Shown piece by piece: positions 10,197 to 22,121 of a stretch of DNA of 64,000 nucleotides (its first letter is position 1; each line of letters starts with the position of its first letter). A program made the translations under genes and the position numbers. The stretch comes from Hymenopus coronatus (taxonomy: Eukaryota; Arthropoda; Insecta; Mantodea; Hymenopodidae). The stretch lies in NCBI GenBank assembly GCA_030762935.1, contig CM060884.1, positions 74,908,696-74,972,695 on the forward strand. Reading direction: 5' to 3'. Below the pieces are notes generated by a model, which did not search any database, was not told where the DNA came from, and saw only the letters and a list, made by a program, of their open reading frames with translations.

Positions 10197-11420
10197 ATTA
10201 ACTTTTTCAGACTCACTCTACCTATCCAACTCTTGTCCTACACACGGCTAGAGACCGGGAGATCCGTGGTTCATATCCCAGCTATGGCATTAACTTTTTC
10301 AGTCTCACTCTACCTATCCAACTCTTGTCCTACACACGGCTAGAGACCGGGAGATCCGTGGTTCAAATCCCAGCTATGGCATTATCTTTTTCAGTCAGAC
10401 TCTATCTAACAAACTCCTGTCCTACTCACGGCTAGAGACCGGGAGATCCGTGGTTCAAATCCCAGCTAAGGCATTAACTTTTTCAGTCTCACTCTACCTA
10501 TCCAACTCCTGTCCTACACATGGCTAGAGACCGGGAGATCCGTGGTTTAAGCCCCGGCAATGACATTGAATTTTTCAGTCTGACTTTACCTATCCGCTCC
10601 TGTCCTACACATGGCTAGAGACCGGGAGATCCGTGGTTCAAACCCCGGCAATGACATTGAATTTTTCAGTCTGACTCTACCTATCCAACTCCTGTCCTAC
10701 ACATGGCTAGAGACCGGGAGATCCGTGGTTCATATCCCAGCTATGGCATTATCTTTTTCAGTCAGGCTCTATCTATCCAACTCCTGTCCTACACACGGCT
10801 AGAGACCGGAAGATCCACGGTTCAAATCCCAGCTATGGCATTAACTTTTTCAGTCTGACTCTACCTATCCAACTCCTGTCCTACACACTGCTACAGACCG
10901 GAAGATCGTGGTTCAAATCCCAGCTATGGCATAAAATTGTTCAGTCAGACTCTACGTATCCAACTCTTGTCCTACACACGGCTAGAGACCGGGAGATCCG
11001 TGGTTCAAATCCTGGATATGGCATTGAATTGTTCAGTCTGTCTCTAACTATCCAACTCCTGTTCTACACACGGCTAGAATCTGGGAGATCCGTGGATGGA
11101 ACCCCGGCTATGGCATTGAATTATTTAGTCTGACTCTACCTATCCAACTTATGTCCTACACACGGCTAGAGACCGACAGATCCGTGGTTCAAATCACGGC
11201 TATGACATTGAATGGTTCAGTCTGACTCTACCTATCCAACTCCTGTCCTACACACGGCTAGAGACCGGGAGATCCGTGGTTGAAACCCCGACTATGACAT
11301 TACATTTTTCAGTCTGACTCTACCTAGGCAACTCCTGTTCTACACACAGCTAGAGACCGGGAGATCGGTGGTTCAAATCCCGGCTATGGCATTGAATTTT
11401 TCAGTCTGACTCTACTTATA
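10126..11420 (+). repeat. Tandem array of 14 about 92-bp units from the B-box half of S1
   Basis: Fourteen B-box-bearing units were counted (near 10174, 10267, 10358, 10449, 10541, 10632, 10724, 10816, 10906, 10998, 11089, 11181, 11272, 11364). Each runs from GGCTAGAGACC, through gagatccgtggttcaaatcc and ggcattaactttttcag, to cctacacacgg. The spacing is 92 bp between early units and 90-92 bp later. Units after the first lack the A-box. Sequence divergence among units is visible, so the array is not brand new. Confidence 0.88.
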
Positions 11421-11422
11421 CA

Positions 11423-11482
11423 GCCCTAATTAAGATTCGAACTGGGACCTCAAGCTGCTACAGCCACACTACAGAGGCGGAC
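11423..11482 (-). repeat. tRNA-derived SINE fragment of another family
   Basis: The minus strand reads CCGCCTCTGTAGTGTGGCTG followed about 10 bp later by GAGGTCCCAGTTCGAATC. This is the A/B-box layout of a common arthropod tRNA-SINE type. Only the tRNA-like head is seen. Confidence 0.5.
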
Positions 11483-12171
11483 TAAATAAATATTTCCACC
11501 TCGAAGTACAGAGTTCATTCTGGTGGTCTCCGTATGAACATTTTCTGCTCTCCTCTTCAGACGTAGCGGATAATGACGGAAGGCGAGTGAATGAGCGAAT
11601 GAAAGCAGAATACGGAGACGGATTTACAGGGGACGAAACAAGCTTTACCTCTTAATTATCTTCCAAAAAGGCTCGGCAGTGTACTTATGCGGAAACCGGA
11701 ATGGAAGTCCCGCGGAGGGTAGAAGGAGAAATAATGGCAACCCCATTTCTCCAGAACCAATTACTGCACAAGCTAAAGACAAGGAAAGAATGAAAAAAGC
11801 AGAATGGGTAGGCTTTTCTCTCTCCAAGCGGAAGATAGGGATACGAGTAAAGAAGGTAAATGATGAGAAAAGAGAAAATAAGAACCTGATTTTTACTTCC
11901 AATCCCAGCGCCTTCTATAGAGAAAAGTACATTTAGTCCATATAGGCTATTAGATTTCTAATTCTGCAGAATTAAGGCCCAAAATTGAAGTGCGTAGAGC
12001 GCATCACGTTTATACTGAAGTATAGATTTTGTTGTCCATAACGTAACCCAGCGTTTTATGTTGGTACTGACAAATCCATCCCCATCCTCTGATAGCGTGA
12101 ATACTCTGAAATTTGAGCATAATTATACTAGGAGCGTAAAATAAGAAACAATTATTTTTGCTAGATTTTTT
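11483..12171. other. Unique purine-rich stretch, no recognised gene
   Basis: Two 85-aa ORFs overlap on opposite strands (11679-11936 plus, 11902-11645 minus). Their composition follows the purine-rich plus strand and neither shows a domain. Both are probably chance. Confidence 0.45.
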
Positions 12172-13020
12172 ATTACTTTCTCTGCACGTACTATGTACAT
12201 AGTGTATAGAGAAGATATTGCATTCCACCCAAAAATTCAATACAGAGGTTTCACCGGAGAAACACGTTTTAGGGTAGCTGTTACCAAAAAAAGAAATATT
12301 ATTGGAAAAAGTCCCTGTTTGTGTGTGTGTGTGTATGTGAACACGATAACTCAATAACGAAAAGTCGGTAAAATACTCAACTTAATATTTAAGTTCAGTA
12401 TCTCTCAGAGATGCGACACGAGGATTCCGAGGAAAACCCTCCACGCCAAACAACCGTTTGCATGGAAAATTTTTCGAAACCTTTGATTTTCTCAAAAATA
12501 GCTCTAATGATATTGATTAAAATATCGTGAATTGAAGAAATATACATGATAAATAGAATGTATATCTGGAATATTCTGGGAATAGCCTTTGAAGATGTCT
12601 ACATTCTGAATGCATGTTGCGAAATTTTACATAACTGTTAAACCGTAAGGGAGAGAAAGGTCTGATCCACAAAAAATATAGAGTTCGTCAAAACACACAA
12701 TTTATGTTCTATACATTTTTTGCGTTGATTTGATCGTTTTTGAGATATTCCTTGTTTTTGGTTTCAGCTTTAAAAAACTTATAATTTTCTCATACAGGAA
12801 TTTATCAACTCCTGTCCATACAAACAAAGGAACTCCAGTCACATAGCAACGATCTTTTGACTATCACTTTAACCTATGCTATTCCCTTATTTCCCTTCTA
12901 CTTACAAGGAAGCAAGTAATAAGACTGTTTCTGATTAGCATGAAGTAAATAGAAGCATTAGCTTTTTAACAAAAATTGTTGCAGAGATGTAGAGAAAGTC
13001 ATGTGAATGGAACACATTAG
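12172..13020 (-). repeat. THR repeat, full body
   Basis: One of the best-preserved copies. It starts TTACTTTCTCTGCACGTA with the palindromic tip (ACTATGTACATAGT core) and contains a (TG)n stretch after the 'tccctgtttg' position. It ends gagatgtagagaaagtcatg then tgaatggaacacatt. Confidence 0.85.
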
Positions 13021-13444
13021 AATTGTTCTCTGTCTACTTCCTTTCAGAGATAGCTATGTTGAACTTCTATAATTAGCGATAGTCCAATGTTTATAAAAAT
13101 CAGCATGTTCCGTTCACATGACTTTTCTACCCATTCAAGACATGTTTTCCTAGATATCTCGTTATAGAATATTTGGGTTCTGTACAGTAACTTCAGTCTA
13201 ACTACTATGCACTTTGTATATAATTGCTAGAGAAAGTAAAAATACATGTGTGCTTAACGAGGTTTACTTTGGTTGTCTGGCAATTTTTTGTCTCTCTGAA
13301 GATTTGCCATTTGATCAAAAGTCACTTCGAATGTAGAGATCATAAGAGCCTGTTGCTAGGAAATTTGCTTTCCTCGAAAAATAAAAAATACATTACATTT
13401 TACATGTAAATACCTTTATTTTAATCAAAAATGTTTGAACTACT
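13021..13444. other. THR end fragments and unique spacer
   Basis: Short left-end (about 13103-13140) and right-end (about 13170-13245, ending GCTAGAGAAAGTAAAAA) THR fragments lie close together, as if the body between them had been deleted. The remainder is unrecognised. Confidence 0.45.
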
Positions 13445-13790
13445 TTTGGAGTAAGCATCAGGAGAAATCGTCCTATTACTTAGTTGCTTTATAAGTAAGG
13501 GATTACATAAGGCTAAACTGACAGTCAAGTGTTTTAAAATGTGGTTGCTAGTGCATTGAAATCCCATTGCGTGGTTAGTTGTTGACAAGTTGAGAAAAGA
13601 AAAAAATATGAAGTATTTTAAAACTGAAATCAATAAAAAGGAATATCCTAAAAATGCCATACACTGACACACACATACACGCAAAACACACGCACCCTTT
13701 TCGAGTATTCTCTTTATTCAGGGTGACCCAAAACATGTATTTCCGGTGAAATCTTGGTATCGAACTTGTGGCTGCATTACAATAAATTGG
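13445..13790 (+). repeat. THR repeat with internal deletion
   Basis: The left body is joined directly to the CA-rich region and right-end blocks (catgtatttccggtgaaatc) and stops before the hairpin. It is fused to a minus-strand copy. Confidence 0.65.
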
Positions 13791-14767
13791 TGTTTAAGTT
13801 TGGTATCCTCCAATGATGAAGGGATCTTCAAGAAAATCCTCCACGCTTAACTAGTTTTTGCATGGAAGTATTTTCGAAAGTTTTGATTTTCAAAAAATGA
13901 TTCTAACCATTTTGATTAACGTCTTATATTTAAAATATTTACATGCAAAATGAAATATATATGTATATGTTGACTTTTCGGGGAAGAGCCTCTGAAGGCT
14001 ACTTTACTCTGGATGAATTTTACGGAATTTTGCATAACTGCTATACCGTAAGAGAGTAACAAAACCACACAAAAATGTAGAGCACGTTAAAAGACACCAT
14101 TTATGTTATATATATTTTTTAGTGCAGTTGACCGTTTTTGAGATTTTCCATGTGTTGGTTTCAGATTTGGAAAACTTATACTTTTCTCATACAGGAATTC
14201 GTAACTCCAATATATTTTTTTAATTTATTTATTTAAGGTAACTTTATAACAACAGAGCTCATCAGCGACCACAGTATTCTTACAAGATCAATGTAAATAG
14301 AATATTTAACAAAAATATATGGTCATGAACTTAACTAATTGAACATTGGTAACAGTAAAGTATAGTACATGTAAATTAGCAAACAATATTTGGTATTACC
14401 ATAATTGTAATTTCAGTAGGTTACATAATGTTATCGTTGATAACAAATACATTTATAGATCGATATGTTGTAGACGGTCAAAAGAGATGGTTAATAAGAT
14501 TAAGGATGAAGTTAAAATTTGAATTATTTATTCTAAATATTTTGGACTTTCCGTCCATACAAACAAAGGAATTTCAGTCACAGAGCAACCAGCTTTTGGC
14601 TATCACTTTAACCTATGATACTCCCTTATTTCGCTTCTACTTACAAGGAAGGGAATAGTATGACTATTTCTGCTTCTTGTTTGGCGTGAAGTAAATAGAA
14701 GCATAATCTTTTTAACAATAATTTGTTGCAGAGATGTAGAGAAATTCATGTGAATGGAGCGCATCAG
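13791..14767 (-). repeat. THR repeat split by a 330-bp insertion
   Basis: Body blocks run from 'ttaagtttggtatcctccaa' to the left terminus. They are interrupted at 14219-14551 by unrelated sequence, after which the 'gtccatacaaacaaagga' block resumes in register. Confidence 0.72.
14219..14551. mobile_element. Unidentified insertion inside a THR copy
   Basis: About 333 bp of AT-rich sequence interrupts an otherwise continuous THR copy. It begins with a T/A-rich run (aatatatttttttaattt) and contains 'aaggtaactttataacaaca'. No clear terminal repeats or target duplication could be defined. ORF 14428-14658 spans its right junction, so it is not a gene. Confidence 0.45.
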
Positions 14768-15296
14768 CATTTGATATCACAGCTTGTGTTGTTTAGAAAC
14801 TAACAAACAAAATATACTTGTGGCGTATACAAGCTGTGTATCATGACAAAAAGTAAATTCCAGTATTTAAAAATATATTTTCCCTTTAGGATGTTTAAAG
14901 CCATAGGGGCAGTGTAACATAACAAAAACTATTTGTAAATAAACTCATCAAGAAGAACATTTGCCCAAGCAGAAAAGCTCTGAACTTTTTCTAGGGCTAA
15001 ACAGAAATGACAAAGGCAAACGCACCATTATTTCCTTCTTTTGTGGGTGGGGGGTGCTAGTAGTATTTGGCAGAGTGCCCAGAGGGAGAAAATAAAAATA
15101 ATAGTTTGTGCTACTGGGTTGTTACCATGACCTCTAGAGCTTCAACCTGCAGCAAACCCGCAAGACCTTAATTTCTTTCGTATTAGTAACGAGCTTAGTG
15201 GTAAAGCGGTGTATATCACGAGGACCAACTTTTCTAATCTACGGCTTTCCTCTGATTTATATCACAGACTAAAGTTTGACCGCATGGGGGACCTCT
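14768..15296. other. Unique sequence, no recognised gene
   Basis: Contains a G-rich run near 15045-15060 and a weak A-box-like motif (gagcttagtggtaaagcg, about 15190). Nothing else is supported. Confidence 0.4.
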
Positions 15297-15717
15297 AAAA
15301 TCAGTAGAAGGGAAATAAGGGAGTAGCATAGGTTAAAGTGATATTCAAAAGCTGGGTGTTATGTGACACCAGTTGACAGAATCCTGTATGAGGAAAGTAA
15401 TTCTTTTTAAGCTGAAACCAAAAAACCAGGAATATCTAAAAAAAAAAAAAAAAAATATTCAACTCCACGAAAAAGTATTAAGTAATATAAACTGTGTATT
15501 TTAATGTGCCCTACATTTTTTGTGTGGTAAGTCCATATAGCACGATTTAGCAAACAGACAGACAGACACTCACACGGACATGTTTCTAAAAATGTTGATT
15601 TTGGATTCAGGGGTTCACAAAACATGTTATTCCGGTGAAATCTCGATATCAATTTTTGGGTGCATTACAATACCTTCTCTATACACTATGTAAATAGTAC
15701 GTGTAGAGAAAGTAAAC
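15297..15717 (+). repeat. THR repeat with internal deletion
   Basis: The left body lacks its terminus. An A run at about 15439-15457 and loss of the central C-rich block shorten the copy. The right end is intact (ACACTATG, then AGTACGTGTAGAGAAAGTAA). Confidence 0.72.
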
Positions 15718-15721
15718 ATCT

Positions 15722-16113
15722 ATGTGCTAAGCTCCCATGCCTTATCTCTAGCTGTTCCTTATAGAAACTTATTATTCATTTATCTATCTCAGGCTAATTA
15801 AGATGAACGTTAGCAGAAATTGTCTTATTGCTTACTTCCTTGTAGGTAGAAGGGAAAGAAGGGAATACGCAGGCTAAAGCAACCGCTAACTCCTTTAAAT
15901 GTGGTCGCTGTGTGAAACAATTGACAATTCAATTCACTTCAGTTTGAAGAGTCCGCTTCTAGAAAATGGAAACTACCAACAAGAAATATCTCAAAAACGG
16001 TCCGCTCTACATACAAAATAAATATGACATAAATATGTTTCAACGAGATATATGTTTCAAACTAAACACGAAGTTTGGTATTCAACGTACTTTTCGTTTT
16101 TGAGCCAAAACTT

Positions 16114-16164
<51 letters not shown>

Positions 16165-16295
16165 GATCCTTTTGTAAAAATGCTTTTTTTGGAGTTAGGG
16201 GGACCCAAAACATGTATTTCCGGTGAAATCTCGGTATGGAATTTTTGGATGGAATGCAAAACCTTCTCTATACACTATGTACAAGTAAAAATCGA
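15722..16295 (+). repeat. THR repeat with internal deletion and long CA microsatellite
   Basis: Left terminus of the second subfamily, shortened body, then the CA stretch and right-end blocks. The hairpin tip is truncated after ACTATGTAC. Confidence 0.7.
16115..16162. repeat. (CA)24 microsatellite
   Basis: An uninterrupted 48-bp CA run lying exactly where THR copies carry a short CA-rich stretch. Confidence 0.97.
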
Positions 16296-16526
16296 AATTT
16301 CTGATTTCTTCAAAATTTCTCATACAATTTTGCTTAAAATATCTTAAACTTAGAAATATGTAACAGAAATAAAATTTATGTTGAATTTGAACAGCCTATG
16401 TAGATCTCTTTATTCTGGATGAATTTTTCTGAAGTTTGCATAACTAGTAAACCGTAAGAGATAGACAAAAACTTACTACACAGAAACTGCAGATCTCGTT
16501 AAAACACACAATTTATATCATTCATG
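16296..16526 (-). repeat. THR repeat, partial, first of a head-to-tail series
   Basis: Central body blocks (tttattctggatgaattttt, ccgtaagagatagacaaa) end at 'cacacaatttatatcattcatg', directly joined to the hairpin end of the next copy. Confidence 0.65.
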
Positions 16527-17161
16527 TTTATTTTCTCTATACGTACTATGTAGATAGTGTATAGAGAAGGTATTGCATTGTATCCAAAAATTCGATACCA
16601 AGATTTTATCGGAAATACATGTTTTGAGAACACCTGAATTAAAAAAACACATTTTTAAAAAAATGTCCGTGTGTGGGATGGAATGGGATGGAATGGAATG
16701 GACTACAACCCACCGAAAATTTTGATACCAAGATTTTACTGAAAGCATACATGTATCCCAAAAGGCATTTTTTTAAAAGGTCCTTGTCTGTGTGTCCGTG
16801 TGCCGTGAACACAAAATCTCAAAATCAAAAATCCGTCAAATATCAAACTTCATATCTAAGGTTATCTTTCAAGGATGCGACACAAAAGTTTTGAGACAAA
16901 TCTACTCCACAATCTACCCTTTACATGAAAAGAATATCTAAAGTTTTGATTTTCTCAAAAATGTTTCTAACGATTTGTTTAAAATACCGAATGTATTTTC
17001 ATGGGAATTAAAATGTATATCTGGAGTTTTCCGGGAAGAGAGCCATAGCTACCTTTATGTCTGGATGAATTTTGTATATCTAATAAAACGTAAGATATAG
17101 GCAAGAGCTTACTACCCAAAATTGTAGATCTCGTTAAAACACAAAATTTATGTCATATACA
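16527..17161 (-). repeat. THR repeat, truncated unit in a head-to-tail series
   Basis: Starts with the hairpin end (TTTTCTCTATACGTACTATG) and stops at 'cacaaaatttatgtcatata', the same internal point as the preceding copy. An (ATGGA/GGGATGGA) run at 16675-16706 lies within it. Confidence 0.75.
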
Positions 17162-18118
17162 TTTTACTGTCTCTACACGTACTATGTACACGATGTATAG
17201 ACAAGGTATTGCACTCTACTCAAAATTTTGATACTGAGATTTCACCGGAAATATATGTTTCAGGGTTCCCTGTATACAAAAAAACAAAACACTTTCACAA
17301 AGAGGTCCATATGTGTGTCTGTGAACATGTTAACTCAAAAACGAAAAGTCGGTAAAATACCAAACTTATTTAAGTTTAGTATCTTCCAAGGATGCAACAC
17401 GAAGATTTTAAAGAAAATCCCCCCACCGCAAACTACCATTTTACATGGAATTATTTTCGAATTTTTTTATTTTCGAAAAAGTGGGTCTGACGATTTTTAT
17501 TAAAATATCGTATATTAAAGACATTTACCTGACAATTAAAATGTATATGTTGAATTTTCTGGGAATAGCCTCTGAAGACTACTTTATTCTGGATAAATTT
17601 TACGGAATTTTGCATAACTGCTAAACGGTAAGAGATGGACAGAAACTTATCACACAAAATATGTAGAGCACGTTAAAACACACAATTTATTTTATATTCA
17701 TTTTTTCCGGGGGTTGATGGTTTTTGAGATATTCTTTGTTTTTGGTTTTAATTTTGAAAAGCTTATACTTTTGTCATACAGGAATTTGTCAACTCATGTC
17801 CATAGAAACAAAGGAACTTCAGTCACATAGCAACCAGCTTTTGACCCTCACTTTTGGCTAGTTAACTCCATTATTTCGCTTCTACTTACAAGTAAGCAAT
17901 TAATAAGACTATTTCTGCTAATTGTTTCTCGATTAGCTTGAAGTAAATAGAAGCATACGTTGTTGCAGAAATGTAGGGAAGGTCATGTGAATGCAACACA
18001 TAAGATTTTTTAATTTAAGCCTCAAAAGATGTTTTTCTGGTCAAAAATCGGTATCCAATTTTTCATTAAGAATACAATAGCTTCTCTGTCTGCCATGCAG
18101 CGTGCTGGAGAAATAAAA
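17162..18118 (-). repeat. THR repeat with inverted ends on both sides (about 957 bp)
   Basis: Begins with the hairpin end (CTCTACACGTACTATGTACA), runs through the full body and left terminus (about 18010), and continues into about 100 bp resembling an inverted right end. That segment includes 'ttctggtcaaaaatcggtat', 'aagaatacaatagcttctct' and GCTGGAGAAATAAAAA. The long terminal inverted repeats suggest a non-autonomous DNA transposon. Confidence 0.65.
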
Positions 18119-18725
18119 ATGTGTAATGGTAGCAATTATAATGTAAAGTAATTTCATTTTATTTTAGTGGCTGTTGGAATATACTGAGTAGTTCACAATC
18201 AACCAATAAAATAAACGCGTTATTCATATACAATAATTATTAATTTAATGCCTATTTACAGCGGTGTAATTTAGAATGTATCATACGCTTATATTTGTTT
18301 TAATTTATCGCAATAATATTTGAGTGCTGTCAATTAAGCGACTCAAATACAACATATAAACATCATATGATTGCTTCCATTAGTATTTTATTATTATAAC
18401 AGCAACCTATTTTAACACAACTCGGCTTAACACAACAATTATTTTAATTGAAAATAACAAATTTGCGATTATTAATAAAGTTAACCTATACGGTTAACAT
18501 TCTAGGTTTGAATACTTTTACAACGCAACGTAATCAACATTTTTGGCGCGAAAAATTCCAATCATATTAATTAGTTCTCCATTAAGTATTTTTCAATATC
18601 GAAATAACACCATAAAACTCGACAGGCCTGCCAACTTCACAATGTTATTATTATAAATAAAAGTGCCGTGTCGGTGAAAAACATTTGCTAGCAAGAATTA
18701 AACAATTAATGGGAAAGTAATTAAC
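18119..18725. other. AT-rich unique sequence, nothing recognised
   Basis: Very AT-rich, no ORF of note, no tRNA boxes and no THR blocks. Confidence 0.5.
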
Positions 18726-19420
18726 ATATGTGCCATATCCACATGACTTAATCTATCTATTCTGCAATAAATTATTTACCAAAACTTTTTCTTCTATCTA
18801 CATCATAATAATCTAAATAAATTATCAGAAGTGATCTCATTACTTAGTGTTTTTTAAATATAAGAGTGAAGGGAGTACATAAGGCTAAAGCGACAGGCAA
18901 ATGTGTAAACAGCTGTTGCTAAGTACGACATAGAAATTCTGTTCTCTTTGCAATGTCAGAATAAAAACCAGAAAACGGAATGACGACTTCCCAGTTAAGA
19001 AAACTGTTACATTTTAAAAGTATAACCAATATCTAGCAAACATTTGGAAGTGGCTAAACTCACTAAAAATGTAAATCACATAATTTCTGTGATTAATTTT
19101 TGTTTAGTAATGTTCCGTCTGTGACATAGGGCTTATTAGTTATGCAAAGGTTATCAAAAATGAAGTGCTCTACTGAGGCTATTTCCAGTAAATTCAAGAT
19201 ATAAACTTTGTTCTTCATGTACATATCTTTAAATAATCAGCATTTCAATCAAAAGTTTAGAGCTATTTTTTTAGAAAATCAAAACTTTCGGATACTATTC
19301 AATGTAATATTTGTATTAAAGGTAGGATAATTTTTCTTAAAATGCTATGTCGCATCCTTAGGAGACAGTAAACTTAGTACAAGTTTGGTATTTAATGAAT
19401 CTTTCGTTTTTCAATCTTTC

Positions 19421-19466
<46 letters not shown>

Positions 19467-19575
19467 GACCTTTTATTATAAAAATTTTGTTTTTTTTTAT
19501 TCAGCAGATCTCCATACTATACTTCATTGAAATCTGGGTATCAAATTTTTAGGTGAAAGTCTCACCTCGCTTCAG
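18726..19575 (+). repeat. THR repeat, diverged full body
   Basis: Left terminus atatgtgccatatccacatg, the full series of body blocks, and a CA microsatellite at the usual place. The right hairpin is not recognisable. Confidence 0.65.
19425..19462. repeat. (CA)19 microsatellite
   Basis: Uninterrupted 38-bp CA run at the THR CA position, the second long CA run in the window at the homologous site. Confidence 0.97.
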
Positions 19576-19629
19576 ATATTGATACGGACGATAAACCGTG
19601 TATATATATCAGTTTGATCCAGAAAAAAA

Positions 19630-20043
19630 AATAGCAGAATTAGTCTTATTACTTGCTTCCTTGTTAGAAGAAGTCGTAAAAATTCATCAAGAATAAAGTA
19701 GTCTTCTGAGGCTATTCCTAAAAAAAATCAACATACATTTTATTTGTCTGGTAAATATCAAAATTTTCGAAAAAAATTCCATGTAAACGGTAGTTGGGGA
19801 TGGGGGAATTTTCTTGAAAATCTTCGTGTCGCATCCTTGGAAGATACCAAGTTTGTTATTTAACGGTGTTTTCGTTTTTGAACTATGCTGTCCACAGACA
19901 CACACATACACACATACATACACCCATAAACACACGAGTCTTTTTCCAGAAATGTTTTTCCAGTGAAATCTCATTATCGAATTTTTGGGTGGAATACAAT
20001 ACCCTGTCTATGTACACGGTACGTGTAGAGAAAATAAAAAAGA
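19630..20043 (+). repeat. THR repeat with internal deletion
   Basis: The 'attagtcttattacttgcttcc' block is joined to the centre and right half and ends GTACGTGTAGAGAAAATAAAA. A further right-end fragment follows at 20075-20135. Confidence 0.7.
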
Positions 20044-20643
20044 AATACCTATCGTCTTTTTGGATGTTCACAGATGACCAGGTGGAATACAATATCTTCT
20101 TTACCTAGTACGTGTATACACAGTACTTGATAGATAACCTAAAAATATTTATTGTGCTTTCTTACAGCTCATGGAGTCACTTGTTCCCGGCGCCTCCACC
20201 AATTTCAGAGTTAAAAGCGCCAATTTTCTGTAATTACAACTGCAAACAAATGAAACGACCTGAGAGAGGTATTTCTTACAAAGGATTTGCTGGTTTCGTG
20301 TAAAGGCACAACAAAGGTCAAGCATGACATGGCGTTAGTTAATTAACGATTTGAATTGCAGCCTACTCATCTCGTAATTAGGTCCATGCTTGTCGTGTGC
20401 AATACATAGTATTACATTGCTAGAGGGAATGTCGTGGCAAATGCTACGTGATCGTCTATTGTCACACAACTATAGTTTAAACGCAGTGTAATAAACCAAG
20501 GCCCTTATTATAATGAACGTTTAAACCCTTGGTTAAGTTTAAACTATGAACTTAAGTTTAAATTCATGGTATAAACTTTAATCTTCAGTTTACTTTGGTT
20601 TAAGATTAGTGAAACTCTGTTTAACACATTGAAGCCCAGGCGT
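20044..20643. other. Mostly unique sequence with a small inverted repeat
   Basis: AACCAAGG (about 20492) faces CCTTGGTT (about 20527). The sequence then alternates 'aagtttaaa' motifs to about 20600. Nothing coding is supported; ORF 20112-20303 has no recognisable domain. Confidence 0.4.
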
Positions 20644-21480
20644 TTTTACTTTCTCTACACGTACTTTGTACATAGTGTGTAGACAAGGCATTGTATTCCA
20701 CCAAAAAATTCGATACCGAGATTTCACCGGAAATATATGTTTTAGGGTCCCCTGTATCCAAAAAAAAAGTATTTTCACAAAAAGGTCCACGTGTATGTGT
20801 GTGTCTGTGTGTCCGTGTGCCTGTGAACACGATAACTCAAAAACGAAAAGTCGGTAAAATACCAAACTTGGTATTTAAAGTTTAGTATATTCCAGGGATG
20901 TGACACGAAGATTTTGAAAAAAATTCGCCCAACCCAAACTACCTTTTACATGGCACATTTTTCGAACATTTTCTCAAAAATGGCTCTAAGGAATTTGTTT
21001 AAATTTCGTATATTAAAGATATTTACCTAACAAATAAAATGTATATTTTATGTACTTTTGCATAACTTATCAACCGTAAGAGATGGACAAAAACCTACCA
21101 CATAACAAATGTATAGCGCTTTAAAACACACACAGTTTAAGTTATAGAATTTTTTTCGTGGAGTTGATTATTTTTAAGATATTCCTTGTTTTTGGTTTCA
21201 GCTATGAAAAATGTATATTTTCTCATACAGGAATTTGCCAACTCATGTCCATACAAACAAAGGAACTTCTGTCACATAGCAACCAGCTTTTGGCTAACAC
21301 TTTAACCTATGGTACTCCCTTATTTCGCTTCTACTTTCAAGCAAGCAAGTAATAAGACTATTTCTGCTAGTTTTTTTTTTTTTTTCCTCGATTAGCATGA
21401 AGTAAATAGAAGCATAAGCGTTTTAGCAATAATTTTTGCAGAGATTTAGGGAAAGCCATGTGAGTTTAACACATCAGATT
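20644..21480 (-). repeat. THR repeat, full body
   Basis: Starts TTTTACTTTCTCTACACGTA and ends gagatttagggaaagccatg plus acacatcag. A (TG)n-rich stretch sits at the standard position and a T run lies at about 21371-21386. Several overlapping ORFs here recur as short ORFs in other copies only because the repeat recurs. Confidence 0.87.
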
Positions 21481-22121
21481 TTTTAGTTGGAGCGTCAAGA
21501 AACGCAGAGTTCTTACGCCTAATTTGAGTTTTTATTTACAATACATTAATCAAATCTGCTAAAAAGTATTGAGACAATCTAAAAGTATGGTAGTCAAGGA
21601 TTTCTCAACAAGTAAGAAAATAGCCATAGCTTCCGTATTAATATTCTATTTTAAATATTCAAGTATCAAGTGTGAGTTTGAAAAATCTGGTAAAGCTGCG
21701 TACGCTGTACTTATTGTAATTTCGATGAACTCTCCCCTCGGAATCGGAATTTTCCAGACCTTATTTTGTATATTGAATTTTTGCCGCAATTCACAGAAGT
21801 CGAGGAAAATGCATCATTTTAACATTTAAGAGCACAAACGTAACAAACATATCACCACCTTCAAGGAAAATGGTGGACTACCCGAGAGCAGCCAATATTA
21901 CTAACTCTCCTAAATGTCCTAATAGTTGACTAAAGCAAGGACAGAGGGCAGCACAAATCAGACAACTAAACGATAACTGGTGTATGTTCTTTGCCGCATA
22001 GCCCAAGACCGAGTTAAGGTCGTGGAATTGCATTACAAGCGTTAGAAATACCTGCCCTGGGCCTCATGAACATTTCGCAGGCCCGAGCTATACTCAGGCT
22101 TGGGCTTCAAAGTGGTTATGT
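21481..22121. other. Unique sequence, no recognised gene
   Basis: ORF 21569-21829 (86 aa) has no recognisable domain and no neighbouring exon signal that I can support. It could be chance or a fragment of an unknown element. Confidence 0.4.

Noticed and set aside
12172..13020. THR as a Helitron because of the terminal hairpin
   Set aside because: No CTRR 3' end or TC 5' end in the expected positions. The ends are inverted copies of each other in the longest copies, which Helitrons lack.
16675..16706. GGAAT-type pentamer satellite
   Set aside because: Only about 32 bp of imperfect ATGGA repeats inside a THR copy. Too short to be more than local slippage.
16673..16894. ORFs at THR repeats recurring around the window (for example 16673-16894, 20590-20865, 25960-26169) as a multigene family
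   Set aside because: They recur because the repeat recurs. Frames are not preserved between copies, CA-tract length changes shift them, and there is no common start or stop.
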